DNA from: Balaenoptera acutorostrata
Taxonomy: Eukaryota > Chordata > Mammalia > Artiodactyla > Balaenopteridae
Assembly: GCF_949987535.1 (NCBI RefSeq)
Contig: NC_080078.1
Span: 27,858,942 to 27,922,941, forward strand
Length of the DNA stretch: 64,000 bases
Direction: 5' to 3'
Shown here: one piece after another, positions 32,062 through 43,614 of the stretch
How positions within the stretch are numbered: position 1 is the first letter of the stretch
Layout of the letters: every line of letters starts with the position of its first letter
The notes under the pieces: model-generated
Told to the model about the DNA's origin: nothing
The model's input: the letters and a program-made list of their open reading frames with translations, nothing else
Database searches by the model: none
Position numbers and translations under genes: made by a program

Positions 32062-32360
32062 TGGGAGACCAGAAGGGGGAGCTCTCATGCCTCGTGATGA
32101 TAGCACAGCCCATTGGGAAGAAGACTTCTCTTCTTTCCTGGAGAGGACTTAGCCAATGAAAAGCCACAGACTCTTAGTATACTATTAACAGCCGCCCCCC
32201 CACCCCCCACAACTTCCTTTCCCTCTCTCCTCCTCTTGTCATTTGGGGACTTGCAGTGACTCACCATGGTTGCAGACCCTGAATTACAATTCTCTGCTGA
32301 TCCCGAATAAACCCATCTTTCATGCAGAAATATCAGCAGTCTATTTGTTTCAGGTTAACA
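32062..32360 (+). mobile_element. solo retroviral LTR, plus strand
   Basis: Begins 'tgggagaccagaaggg' and ends 'tttcaggttaaca'. An AATAAA within 'cccgaataaaccca' lies near 32305. It resembles LTRs I recall from ruminant endogenous retroviruses but is shorter. A C run lies at about 32193-32209. The flanks do not show a clean target duplication. Its U3 'agccaatgaaaagccac' segment recurs at 25513-25595. Confidence 0.6.
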
Positions 32361-32494
32361 TTTTCAATCAAGTAATTTTTAAAGAGTGGCAAGGAGATTT
32401 TTCAAACCATTGCTGGGATCCTGAAGTTTATGTAGACAGCACTGAATCTTAACACATCATCTGAAAGTTTCAAAGCCATATTTAGTGAACCAGC

Positions 32495-33330
32495 TATTCC
32501 ATTTCTCATGTATAGTTCAGAGACATACTCACGTGAGTTTAGCTGGCACAAAATTAGGAACAATCTAAATCTCCATCAGTAGGTAAATGGTAAATAAATT
32601 TAGGTATAGCCAACCATGAAATACTATGCAACAATTACAAAGAATGAGATAATTTGATATTAGTGACATGGAAAGAAATCTGAGATATATTGTCATGGCC
32701 AGAAAAAAAAAAAAAAGAAGTAAATAATTGACACAGAGAGCATGATACCATTTATATAAAACACAAAATCAACATCAAAGAAAATTATGCTTCATGTTTT
32801 CTGAGGATACATGCATATTAAAATTAATATTGAGCATTTACTAGACACCAGGCACTGTTCTAACAGACTGACACATATTAACTTCTCAGAACAATTTAAC
32901 TACTATTATTGTAGCCCATTTAATGAAGAAGAGGTTAAGACACAAAGAGGTTAAGTTACTTCTCCAAAGCTATTGAGTGGTGGAATTGGAATTTGAATCC
33001 TGGCTTGTCTGAATTCACAGGGCTCTTTCTGCTTCTGTTTTATGTATTCTAGAAGAATATACATAAAAGTAATTAATGGTCACCTCCAGGAGTGAAGTAG
33101 AGGGGAATCCATGACTCCAGTCAGTAGTCAATGGGATTTTAATTTTTTTACAGTTGTAGGAAATAATATAGAGAGATCTGTGTATCACTTACTGTTTCCC
33201 TTAATGATAATATCTTGCAAAACTGTAGTAAAATATCACAATCAGGATACTGATGTTGGTATAATCCATTGAGCTTGTTCATATTTACCTATTTTTACTC
33301 ATCTGTGTGTGAGTATTTGGCTCTATGCAC
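32495..33330 (+). mobile_element. old L1 (L1M) 3' part, split by a MIR-like block
   Basis: Sense pieces at 32495-32805 ('aggaacaatctaaatctcca', 'aaatactatgcaacaattac') and 33040-33180 ('tggtcacctccaggagtgaa') are parts of one old L1. The segment between is MIR. Past about 33185 the sequence reads as antisense L1 instead. Confidence 0.55.
32815..33030 (-). repeat. MIR SINE
   Basis: Nearly full-length antisense MIR: 'gagcatttactagacaccag', 'aagaggttaagacacaaaga', 'ggttaagttacttctccaaa' and 'gaatttgaatcctggcttgt'. Confidence 0.8.
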
Positions 33331-33735
33331 TTTTAAGACTATTTTTTTGTGCAATCTTAGGTTCACAGCAAAATTGAGAGAAAGGTGCAGATTTTCCCAT
33401 ATTGCCTCTGCCCCCACACATGCACAGCCTCCCCCATTATCAGCTTCCTCCACCAGATGGTTCATTTGTTACAACTGATGAATCTATGTCGACACATTGT
33501 TATCACCCAAGGTCCATAGTTTACATTCGGGTTCATCTTGGTGTTGTACATTCTATGGGTTTGGACAAATGTGTAATGACTCATATCCACTATTTGAGTA
33601 TCATACAAAGTATTTTCACTTTCCTAAAAATTCTATGCTCTGCATATTAATCGCCCCTGTCCCCACCATATATACCTGGTAACCACTGGTCTTAATATTA
33701 TTTTCATAGTTTTGCCTTTTGCAGAATTCCATATA
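33185..33735 (-). mobile_element. old L1 3' UTR, minus strand
   Basis: Antisense L1M-type 3' UTR: 'atatcttgcaaaactgtagt', 'taggttcacagcaaaattga', 'cacatgcacagcctccccca' and 'ggtaaccactggtcttaata'. The frames at 33269-33682 lie in it. Confidence 0.7.
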
Positions 33736-36715
33736 ATAGTTTTATTCTAGTAGTTTTAGTTTCAGATATATTGTTTAAATCTTTAATCTATTTTGAGTTG
33801 ATTTTTACTGATGGTCTGAGATAAGGGTCCAATTTCATTCTTCTGCATGTGGATATCAAGTTTTCCCAACACCATTTATTGAAGAAACTATACTTTCCCC
33901 ATTGTGTGTTCTTGGAAACTTTGTCAAAGATCAATTGACTGTAAGTGTGTGGATTATTTCTGGGCTCTATATTCTGTTTCATTGGTCTATGTGTCTGTTT
34001 TTAAGCCAGTACCATATTATTTTGATTACTATAGCTTTGTTGTACATTTTGAAATAATGTCATGTGATGCCTCAGCTTTGTTCTTCTTTCTCAAGATTGC
34101 TTTGGATATTCAGCGTCTTAGGTGGTTCCGTACAAATTTTAGAATCGTTTTTAATATCTGTGGAAAATGCCATTGGAAATTTGATAATATTTGCATTGAA
34201 ACTATAGATTTGGTGGGGGGATAGCATGGACATTTAAAAATATTTTTCCAATCTACAAACATGGGATATCTTTCCCTTTATTTATGTCTTCCTCAGTTTC
34301 TGTCATCAATGTTTTATGTTTTCCAGTATCAGGTCTTTCACCTCCTTGGTTAAATGTATTCCAGTTCTTTTTGATGCCATTGTAAATGGGATTATTTTCT
34401 TAATTTCTTTTTCATATAGTTTACTGTTAGCATATAGAAATATAACTGATTTTCTGTATGTTGAATTTGTATCCTGAAAATTTACTGAATTCTTTTATTA
34501 GTTCTAACAGGTTTTTTGGTGGCACCTTTAGGATTTTCTATATATAAAATCATGTCATCTGCAAACAGAGGATTTCACTTCTTCCTTTCCTACTTGGATG
34601 CCATTTATTTCTTTCTCTTGCCTAATTACTCTGGCTAGGACTTCCAATACTATGTTAAATAAAAGTGTTAAGAGTGGTTTCTTTGCCCTGTTTCTGATCT
34701 TAGAGGAAAAGGCTTCAGTTTTCGCCATTAAAGTATGATGTTAGCTGTGGGCCTGTCATACACGGCCTTTATTATGTTGACGTACATTCCTTCTATACCT
34801 AATCTGTTGAGATTTTTTATCATTAGCAGGTGTTGAATTTTGTCAAATACTTGTTCAGCTTCTATTGAGACAATCATATGATTTTTATCCTTCATTCTGT
34901 CAATGTAGTGTATCACATTCATTGATTTGCATATGTTGAACCATTCTTACATCCTGGGGATAAATACCACTTGATTGTAGTGTATGATCCTTTTAATGTG
35001 CTGTTGAATTTTGTTTGCTAGTATTTTGTTGAGGATTTTTGAATCTATATTTATCAGGGATATTGGCCTGTAATTTTCTTTTCTTGTAGATCTTTACCTA
35101 GCTTCGATATCAGGGTACTGTTAGCCTCATAAAGTGAGTTTAGGAGCATTCCCTTCTTCAAGTTTTTGTAAGAGTTTGAGAAGGATTGACATTAATTATT
35201 CTTTAAATGTTTGGTAGAATCTACACTTGAAGCCATCTGGTCCTGGGCTTTTCTTTGTTGGCAGGTTTTTGATTACTGATTTAATTTCCTTATCAGTAAT
35301 TGATCTGTTCAGGTTCCCTATTTCTTCATAATTAAGTCTTTGTAGTTTGCATATTTCTAGGAATGTATCATTTTGTATAGGTTGTCCAATTTGTTGGTGT
35401 GTAATTGTTCACAGTAGTCTCTTATGATCCTTTGTATTTCTATGGTATCAGTTGTAATATATCCTCTGTCATTTTTTATTTTATTTATTTAAATCTTCTC
35501 TCTTTTGTCTTAGTCTTGCAAAAGGTTTGTCAATTTTGTTTATCTTTACAAAAACTCAGCTCAGTATCATTGATCTTTTCTATTGTTTTCCTAGTTTCTA
35601 TTTCATTTATTTCTGCTCTGATATCTACAATTTTCTTCTTTATGCTTATGTTATCTAATTTATTCTTTTTTCTACTTCTTTGTGGTATAAAGTTAGGATG
35701 TTTATTTGAGATCTTTCTTTATTCTTAATGTTATAAATTTCTTGCTATAAATTTCCCTCTTAGAACTATTTTGGCTGTCTCCCATAAGTTTCGGTATTTG
35801 TGTTTCCTTTTTCACTTTTCTCAAGATCTTTTAAAAATTTCCTTTTGATTTTTTATTTGACCCACTGATTTTTCAGGAGTGTGCTGTTTAATCCCACATA
35901 TTTGTGAATTTTCCAGTTTTCCTCCTGTTATTGATTTCTAGTAAGAAACTGTTGTCATTGGAAAATATAATTGGCAAGATTTCAATCTTCTTAAATTTGC
36001 TAAGACTAATTTTGTGACCTAACATATGATCTATCTTAGAGAATGTTCCATGTGCACTTGAGAAGAACGTGTGTTCTGCTGCTGTTGGATGGAATGTTAT
36101 GTGTATTTCTGTTGGTTTTGTTTACTCTAACGTAAAATTCAAGTCCAATATTTTTTTTATTGATTATCTGTCTCAATGATCTATCCATTGTTGAAAGTGG
36201 AGTATTGAAATCCACTATTATTGCATTGCTATTACTACCTTCAGAAATTTGCTTAATGTATCTAGTATTTGCTTAATATATTTAGATGTTCTGATGTTCG
36301 GTGCATATATATTGATAATTGTTATATCCTCTTGATGAATTATCCCTCTATCATTATATAATGACCTTCTTTGTCTCTTGTGACAGTTTTGACAATGTCT
36401 ATTTTGTCTGATAGAAGTATGGCTGCCCCTGTACTCTTTTGGTTACCACTTGCATGGAATATATTTTCTCTGTCCCTTAATTTTCAGCTTACATGTGTCC
36501 TTAACTCTAAAGTGAGTGCCTTTTACACAAGACATAATTGGGTCTTGTTTTTTTATCCATTGAGCCACTTTATGTCTTTTTATTGGAATATTTAATCCAT
36601 TTACATTTAAAGCAATTATTGATAGATAAGGACTTACTATTTTCATCTTGTTTATTATCTTCTGATTGTTTTGTAGTTCATTTCCTAAACCTTCCAATAA
36701 AATCATATCTCAAAT
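33736..36715 (-). mobile_element. long L1 ORF2 region, minus strand
   Basis: About 3 kb of antisense L1 running from the C-terminal part of ORF2 (near 33750) back to the N-terminal endonuclease domain. The endonuclease start appears on the minus strand at 36443-36706 with SPYLSIIALNVNGLN and IKKQDP, which are standard L1 endonuclease motifs. The reverse transcriptase region lies around 34550-35300, where a fragment at 34728-34922 reads [19 protein letters not shown]. Many stops and frameshifts interrupt it. ORF1 and the 5' UTR are missing. Confidence 0.85.
36443..36640 (-). pseudogene. L1 ORF2 endonuclease N-terminal remnant
   Basis: The open part of the endonuclease domain of the L1 above, with the N-terminal NVNGLN motif containing the catalytic-site Asn of this nuclease fold. 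The next catalytic motif should contain QETH; here the corresponding position reads VKGTH, so the catalytic Glu is lost. It ends at a stop after about 66 residues. Confidence 0.75.
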
Positions 36716-38150
36716 ATAATTAAACATTCAATATTTACAATATAACTATGTGTTCATGGATAGGTCATGGCCTAGTTAGTACATGTAAGTTTACTGCTGA
36801 GTCAAGCAGTATACATTGATTATCTTTTCTCAGTTATGTAACTTTATATTTTCCTGGAGTTGATAATTGCCTCAATTTTTCATTTGCTTAGTTTTCTATT
36901 TCACACTCTCCACAGAACTCTAAAAATCCTTTTAACACTATTTTTTTCACAGTCAAATGAAACAGTTATGCTATTGGTTCCACTGTTTTCCTGGAGATGC
37001 TCTATTCATATCTTTCAAGTTCCTCTGTTTTCCTGCTCTAATCTGTTTTAGTTGCTCTCTGGGCCTACTTCCCACTGTCATCTAGAGAATTCCTTTCAAA
37101 ACCATTCTTAAAATTACCTTTGCTTCTGTTTTCTGCTGGTTCCTTCCTTAGGACTCTTGTTTTTCTGTCTTTTGGGTTACTTCTTTTTGGAGAACACATT
37201 GTCCAAGAGCTTTCTGAGAACTTATAAATGTGAAGGAAAAAAGCTCTCCCTTGACCTCTAGCTTGAATGCTATAGAATTTTTATCTGGAAATCATTATTA
37301 GTCAGAATATTTAAATCATTGCTCTATTGTTGCCTAATTTCCAATGTCATTGCTAAATAAACTAATACCATACTGATTTCCAATTATTTCTTTTTCTTCT
37401 CTTTTGAAGCATTTTAATTTTTTTCTCTATTCACCTTGTTTTACAACTTAATGATGCTATATCTTAGTTTGTTTACTTATTATTATTACTTTTTATTCTG
37501 GTCACTGTGTTAGAAAGAGAGTGTTTTTCAAACCTGGAAATTTTTCTTGTATTTTTTCTTTGATAATTTTCCTTCCAATGTAATTCCTGTTCTATTTTTT
37601 GAAAACTCTTTTTATTGAAATATTGAACCTCTTGGATTGAAGCTCAAATTAAAAATATGTATGTATGTGTCTGTTTGTCTTTATCTTTTGGTCCTACTTC
37701 CTCTTGATTTTTCTTCCAACTCTTACACTTATTTTGTTCTTTAAAAAATTGGTTATGATCTTTTAATTTAAAAGATCTCTTCCATACAATCTGATAGTTT
37801 ATTTATGGCATCCTGCTTCATGGATGTTTCATGAATTATAATATAAAGTAGAATTAGCTATAATGATAGCTAATATTAATTGAGCCAGGGAGTATTTTAG
37901 GAACTTTATGAAATTAGCTCCTTTAATCCCCAGAACCATGGATTGAGGTAAGGGAGTGGTTCTCCAAAACAAAAGAAAGGAATTGATAATAGAAGAAAGG
38001 GAAATGAATGTGGAATGCCAAAAATGACAGATAACCACGAAAGAATGATTCAAAGTATTATATGCCTGCCAGGACCCAGGCACTATTGTAGGCACAGGGG
38101 CTGGGAACATGGAGAGGGGAATAAGGCACCATCCCTGCTATGTTCACATC
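36716..38150. other. AT-rich sequence, no family assigned
   Basis: T-rich plus strand with scattered (ATT)n. It may be very old LINE or DNA-transposon sequence, but I cannot match a family. The 93-codon minus-strand frame (37829-38110) has no domain. Confidence 0.4.
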
Positions 38151-39094
38151 CTTTAATGTAGTTGAAAGCTAATGGCATTTGCCACTTGTCAGCCCCTGAT
38201 GAATTCCTCCCCCAGTGCCTTGAAGCAGCAAGAAGCTCTGCAGGAAAGGCAGCCTAGAGCAGGAGGGAAGGGAGGGGACCTAGGAGTTGCTCCTTCTTTG
38301 TGAAAAACTCTGATGGGAAAATTGTCAGCTGTACTCCCACTCCTTCTGAAAGTCAGTATGATGCTGCATCCATCTTAATCACCATCAGAGAGAGCAAGCA
38401 TTTTAATAAGCAGCATTATTCATGAAAACTTTTTTCTCCTTTCCCACTTCCTTCCAAAATAAGATAGACGTGAACTTCAAATGAACTCCTCATTTGTCTC
38501 CTTCTTCTTGCCTCTTCTTTATATTCAAACCCACTACCTTCCCCCCATGGCCCCCATCCTCTGGACATCTTCTGGGGAATAGATGAGGAGTAGCTGTCCA
38601 CCGTGGGGGAGGAAGAGTGTGGCTGGAGGTATCTGGGTCCCTAGAAGGTAGGGATTATTGGACCTTTCACTAGAAATTGAGAGACAAAAGAGATGAGATC
38701 TCTGCTGTAGTGGAACTTAGAAATCATTCACTCAACCAATTGCTTATTTAACAAGTATTAATTGGTCACTTAATGTGTATTTCACTGAGAATACAGTGAA
38801 TCAGACATGATTTCTATCCCCAGAGAAACTATCATCAGTCCATTCAACAAATATTTTTGAGCTGCAGGACAGATTCCAGACAAGATCATTAGAAGGCATA
38901 TGGTCCCTGTAATTCATTGCATTATAGGGACAGTTATTGATCACCTATATGTTTTAGGTATTGTACTAGACCCTGAGCTTATTGAGACATAGAGCCTTTG
39001 TTCTACTCAGGGTCTAGAAGAGAAGAAAGTTAGTAAAAGAAAGGAAAAGAAAAGAAAACTATAAAACACATTATCTATTATGGGAAATGACACG
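38151..39094. other. unassigned; old repeat trace
   Basis: Around 38730-39000 a 'cattcaacaaatatttttga'-type segment and 'tgttttaggtattgtactag' suggest a very old dispersed repeat. The rest is not recognised. Confidence 0.35.
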
Positions 39095-40066
39095 GATAAC
39101 AGCTCACAACTTCTCCCTTCTCGTGACTTCTCCATATGGTTCAGAGGCACTAACCCCACTCTGTGCTCACAGATGGGCACCATGAACAAGGGCTGACCAA
39201 GTAGAGCATTGCATCTTCCTGGACATAGTGATTGTTTCAGAGATGGGAGCAGGACTCAGAGAGGATTAATTATACAACAGTTTATGGGGACTTCGCTGGG
39301 ACCATTTGGTAGTTGGCACTGTGTTTATACTAAGTTTTCCCAGTGTGTACAGTTATCTTGCTACCACATGGAGAGAGCCTGCCTGAGAATAAAACCAATG
39401 CCGAGCAAAATAGAGCAATGAGATGGAAAGAGACCAAGCCCTTTTGACATAGAGTGCCTGGAACCAGTCATACCTGAAGTAGCCGTGTAAGAATAATCCC
39501 TAAACTGTTCCAGTACAGGCAGGCCTCGTTTTATTGTGCTTCACTTTATTGTGCTTTGTAGATACTGTGTTTTTTACAAATTGAAGATTTATGCAAACCC
39601 TACATGGAGCAAGTCTACCGACATCATTTTTCTGACGGCATTTGTTCATTTTGTGTTTCTGTGTCACATTTTGGTAATTCTCACAATATTTCTAAAATTT
39701 TCATTATTATTTTATTTGTTATCATGATCTGTTATCAGTGATCTTGGATGTTACTATTTTGACCCACTGAAGGCTCAGATAATAGCATTTTTTTTTAGCA
39801 ATACAGTATTTTCAAATTAAGGTATATACGTTGTCTTTTTAGACATAATGCTATTGCATATGTAATAGACTATGGTATAGTGTAAACAAAACTTTTATGT
39901 GCACTTGGAAACCAAAAAATTTGTGTGACTCACTTTATTTTGATATTTGCTTTACTGCAATGGTCTAGAACTGAGCCCGTAGTATCTCCAAGGGATGCCT
40001 GGACGTGGATCATTAAATCTCCTTTTTGACCTAAACCAGTTTGAGTTCTGTCCCTAAGTAATATAG
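39095..40066 (+). mobile_element. LTR-like old repeat, copy 2, split by Tigger
   Basis: Blocks 39095-39513 and 40002-40066 match the element at 12225-12750: 'gctaccacatggagagagcc', 'tgcctgagaataaaaccaat' and, after the interruption, 'aaaccagtttgagttctgtc'. The blocks are continuous when the DNA transposon between them is removed. Confidence 0.5.
39516..40001 (+). mobile_element. Tigger-type (TcMar) nonautonomous element
   Basis: 486 bp with inverted terminal repeats: caggcaggcctcgtttta at the left and the complement of it, ending 'agggatgcctg', at the right. Interior landmarks are 'cactttattgtgctttgtag', 'tttttacaaattgaagattt', 'gtgtcacattttggtaattc' and 'gactcactttattttgatat'. A TA dinucleotide precedes the left end; on the right TA is mutated to GA. 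Transposase coding is absent. Confidence 0.85.
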
Positions 40067-40144
40067 GATGAGACATATTTCCAACCCTTCAGCCTTTGTA
40101 GAATCAAAGAGAGCCATGTGTCAGGTGCCTCCAATTTCTGTGAT

Positions 40145-40290
40145 GGGAATTTTTTTTAATATAGAAAAAAATGAGAAAAATGAGGTCCAGAGAAGTTAAT
40201 TAATTTTCCTAAGGTCACAAGGCAACCTTGTGGCAGAGTTGAGATTTGGATGTACATTAGTCTGATTCCAAACAAAAAGCTCTTAATTAT
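40145..40290 (-). repeat. MIR SINE fragment
   Basis: Antisense MIR core: 'aaaaatgaggtccagagaag', 'cctaaggtcacaaggcaacc' and 'cagagttgagatttggatgt'. Confidence 0.65.
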
Positions 40291-40354
40291 CATGATGGGG
40301 GCCCCGTGTAACTTGCATTCAGAAAAGGTACTCTTAACTGGCAGTCACCAGAGT

Positions 40355-40840
40355 TTTATGTAGAAATTGTGCATGTGTGTGTGTATTATTTAATAATCAC
40401 AAAATTTCTATGAACTGGATACTTTTTTCTTTTTTTTTTTTCTTTTTGGCTGTGTTGGGTCTTCGTTTCTGTGCGAGGGCTTTCTCCAGTTATGGTGAGC
40501 AGGGGCCACTCTTCATCGCGGTGCACGGGCCTCTCACTGTCGCGGCCTCTCCCGTTGAGGAGCGCAGGCTCCAAACGCGCAGGCTCAGTAGTTGTGGCTC
40601 ACGGGCTTAGTTGCTCCGCGGCATGTGGGATCTTCCCAGACCAGGGCTCGAACCCGTGTCCCCTGCATTGGCAGGCAGATTCTCAACCACTGCGCCACCA
40701 GGGAAGCCCTGAACTGTATACTTTTTTGCTTACTTTACAAATGAGGAAACTGAGGCTCAGAGAGTTAACTTGGGCAAGAACACATGCCATTAAGGGGCAA
40801 ATCTTGGATTAAAACCTAAATCGTTCTAGTTCCAAAGGTC
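40355..40840 (-). repeat. MIR SINE split by a CHR SINE
   Basis: Left part to 40428 ('ttaataatcacaaaatttct') and right part 40710-40840 ('acaaatgaggaaactgaggc', 'tcagagagttaacttgggca', 'gcaaatcttggattaaaacc') are one antisense MIR. The younger SINE between them carries an 18 bp duplication of MIR sequence. Confidence 0.75.
40429..40709 (-). mobile_element. CHR SINE, minus strand
   Basis: Full-length. The target duplication tgaactggatactttttt (40411-40428) / tgaactgtatactttttt (40710-40727) has one mismatch in 18. The tail is short. The antisense frames at 40377-40610 and 40471-40812 are SINE sequence. Confidence 0.95.
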
Positions 40841-41099
40841 CATTCATGCTCTTTCCAGAAAATCATTTTCCCAGACTTATCCAGCAGTGGCTACAGGGGC
40901 TCTGTTTGTATCTCCAAGAACGCGTTCAGCCTGGTGCACAGTGGCGGCCCGTCTTGCTGCCGTTCCACAACCCTTCACCCTGAGCACATTCCAAACCGCA
41001 AGGGAAAAAAAGGTACCAAGCTCTTTGGGTCAAAATGGCATTTTAAAAAATGCTCTTTCTACCTCTACCTTTGACGGTCATGGAGATATCATTGTGTAG

Positions 41100-42060
41100 T
41101 TTACTTTTAATCTGAGTTTTTAAATAGCACATATGCTAAAACTCAAACAATACAAAAGTATTTACAATGAAACCTGGGTTTCTCTCCCACCTACCATCCT
41201 AGCCCCAGCTGTACAGAGGCAGCCAGTGATTCATATGGTTATTCTAAACATGATCTGTGCACACACAAACACCCACAGCTCTTAACTTCCATGCATCTAG
41301 AGCCGTGGTTCCTAACCAGGGATGCTTTCGCAGCCCTCTCCCCAGAGGCCATCTGGCCATGTCTGGAGACATATGTTATCGTCATGGCTTGAGAGTGGTA
41401 GGGATTGCCGCTGGCATCTGTTCGGTAGATGCTGCAAAACATCCTGCAATGCACAGCAAAGCCCCCACTTCAAAGACTTATCTGATCCAAGTCATCAGTA
41501 GTGCTGAAGTTGAAGATCCCTCATTTAAAAGAATCATCTTCTAACTTGCTTTTTAACACTTAGCAAGATGTGTTGACTCTCTTTCCATACCAGTGTACAC
41601 TGATATTTTTCAGTGCTTTAAACAGCCTCATGGTATTCTATTTTATAGATAGGCCTTAATTCATTTAATTAGTCTGCTATTGATAAACATTTAGGTTTTT
41701 TACAGTATAAGGCAGGTACAGTACAATACCATGCAGCAAGGGGAAAGCTGGTCTAAACATGTCTTTGCACACCAATTCATGTATCTGTAAAATATATTCA
41801 CAGAGGGTCAATCACTGAGCCAAAGGGAAAGCATTTTTTTCTTTGCTTTGGCAGGTATTTCCCAACTGCTCTTCAAAGAAGCTGCACTGGACAACACACC
41901 CACATCAAATGAATGAGAATGCCTATTTCCTCACACTCACTGGGTTTTACCAAACATTTTAACTTTTGTCAATTTGATAGATAAATAACTGGATCTCACT
42001 GCTATTCAAAATAGCGTTTCATTACTTATGAGCATGATTGAACATCTTGGATGTATCTAA
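41100..42060 (-). mobile_element. old LINE (L1M/HAL1-like), minus strand, split by hAT
   Basis: Antisense pieces at 41100-41299 and 41525-42060: 'gcacatatgctaaaactcaa', 'tgtacactgatatttttcag', 'attgataaacatttaggttt' and 'cctatttcctcacactcact'. Too diverged to assign a subfamily. Confidence 0.5.
41300..41521. mobile_element. hAT-Charlie nonautonomous element
   Basis: 222 bp with imperfect inverted ends ('gagccgtggttcctaaccag' and 'gctgaagttgaagatccc'). Landmarks are 'gaggccatctggccatgtct' and 'aacatcctgcaatgcacagc'. It inserted into the old LINE. The overlapping frames on both strands (41239-41544) are chance. Confidence 0.65.
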
Positions 42061-42513
42061 ATTCTGAAGTTCCTAGAAATGGTCTCTTGTTGCTACAGGA
42101 CCAGGAAATGTGCCCTTTCAGAAGGAGATTTTACTTTAACACCTCTTTGCCCTGCTCCTAGAGCCTGACTGATTCTCTGGCAGAGGCCTCAGAAAGTGTG
42201 AAGATGATGTCAACACACTCATGACTCCATGCTTCTCAGAAGCCTGCATAATTAGAACCAGACGGGAAATCCCAAGTCACTTCCTAATGTATATGAGGCC
42301 ATTCCAGTCCTTATCTTTATGACCAGAGGTGTTTTTTTTTTTTTCCTAGAGATTCCAAGAGAGATTAAAGTTGCAGAAAATCAGGAGCAGGACTGTGCCT
42401 GTGAATAAGCAGATTAATTCATTTAGGCTGATTAAAAACTAAATTTCTGTTTCCCAGAGTAGAGCTGAGAGAACATTTCTTATTCTGTAAATGATGAAAT
42501 CTTTATATCAAGA
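42061..42513. other. unassigned sequence
   Basis: A T run at about 42332-42344. No repeat or gene recognised. Confidence 0.4.
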
Positions 42514-42526
42514 AGGCAGATATCCA

Positions 42527-42837
42527 GGGCTTCCCTGGTGGCGCAGTGGTTGAGAGTCTGCCTGCCAATGCAGGGGACACGGGTTCGAGCCCTGGTCTGG
42601 GAAGATCCCACATGCCGTGGAGCAACTAGGCACGTGAGCCACAACTACTGAGCCTGCGCGTCTGGAGCCTGTGCTCCGCAACAGGAGAGGCCGCGATAGT
42701 GAGAGGCCCGCGTACCGCGATGAAGAGTGGCCCCCACTTGCCGCAATTAGAGAAGGCCCTCGCACAGCAACGAAGACCCAACACAGCCATTAATTAATTA
42801 ATTAATTAATTAATTAATTAATTAATTTTAAAAAAAG
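42527..42837 (+). mobile_element. CHR SINE, plus strand
   Basis: Full-length, sense. It starts 'gggcttccctggtggcgcag', has an intact Pol III B box ggttcgagccc at 42582-42592 and ends in a long (TTAA)n tail at 42790-42827. Perfect 13 bp target duplication aggcagatatcca at 42514-42526 and 42838-42850. With its intact B box and low divergence it is among the youngest insertions here. Confidence 0.95.
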
Positions 42838-42850
42838 AGGCAGATATCCA

Positions 42851-43404
42851 AAGGGAAAATAAAACAGAAGAAACTTAAATGCCACCTCCATCCTTTCAGG
42901 AGGCAGGAGAGAGGGAAGGGTTATAGCATCTCACCACCCAGCAAGGGCACAACGCTCACCAGTGCTGGAGAACAGGGTGAGCCCCCATGAGCCGGATTGT
43001 GCCTTGAATGGTTAAGGAATAAAGAGCTCTTCTACCAGTATGGATGGCGATAGCCATGAGCAGCATATATGTACTACTGCTCAGGCTGCCCAGGGACAGA
43101 AAGTTATGGGCTGACCTTTTTATGGGGCAATCCGAGTATTGAAAGCAAGCAGGTACTCAGGAAATATACTGCCTGGAGGCTGGTAATCCATCAATTTTTT
43201 TTTGTATTGTGTTGCCAAATAGCAGTCATTCATTTATATTTCAAACATCACATTTATTCTTAATTGTAATGCCTTATAAACTTTCAGGGAGGAGAGGGCA
43301 AAGAGAATGGTCCCAATATACCCTTCTGTTATGACTAGACCCCATATTAGTATGCCATCAGTCTATCTGAAATATTGCCTGTGGTATTTAATATAACTGC
43401 TCAG
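42851..43404. other. unassigned sequence
   Basis: No repeat or gene recognised. Confidence 0.4.
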
Positions 43405-43614
43405 AATATTCCCTGCCCCTCCCTAAGAGAGGAATATACATTTTTCCCACTGATATCAGGCTTGGCCATATGACTTCTTTTGGCAAATGGAGTGTGAACC
43501 AAAGTGACATGAGCCAATCTTGAGCAGAGTCATCGTGCAGTAAGTAGTCCACTCCTCTTTTTTATCTGCAGCGCTAGCAGCAATGTCCCAGATAGACTTC
43601 TTCTATCAGCCTAG
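43405..43614 (+). mobile_element. MaLR-like LTR fragment
   Basis: Sense landmarks: 'gatatcaggcttggccatat', 'gacttcttttggcaaatgga' and 'gcaatgtcccagata'. Family assignment uncertain. Confidence 0.4.

Noticed and set aside
33736..36715. Frames on the plus strand as membrane proteins
   Set aside because: Hydrophobic Phe/Leu/Ile-rich translations are the antisense of A-rich L1 ORF2.
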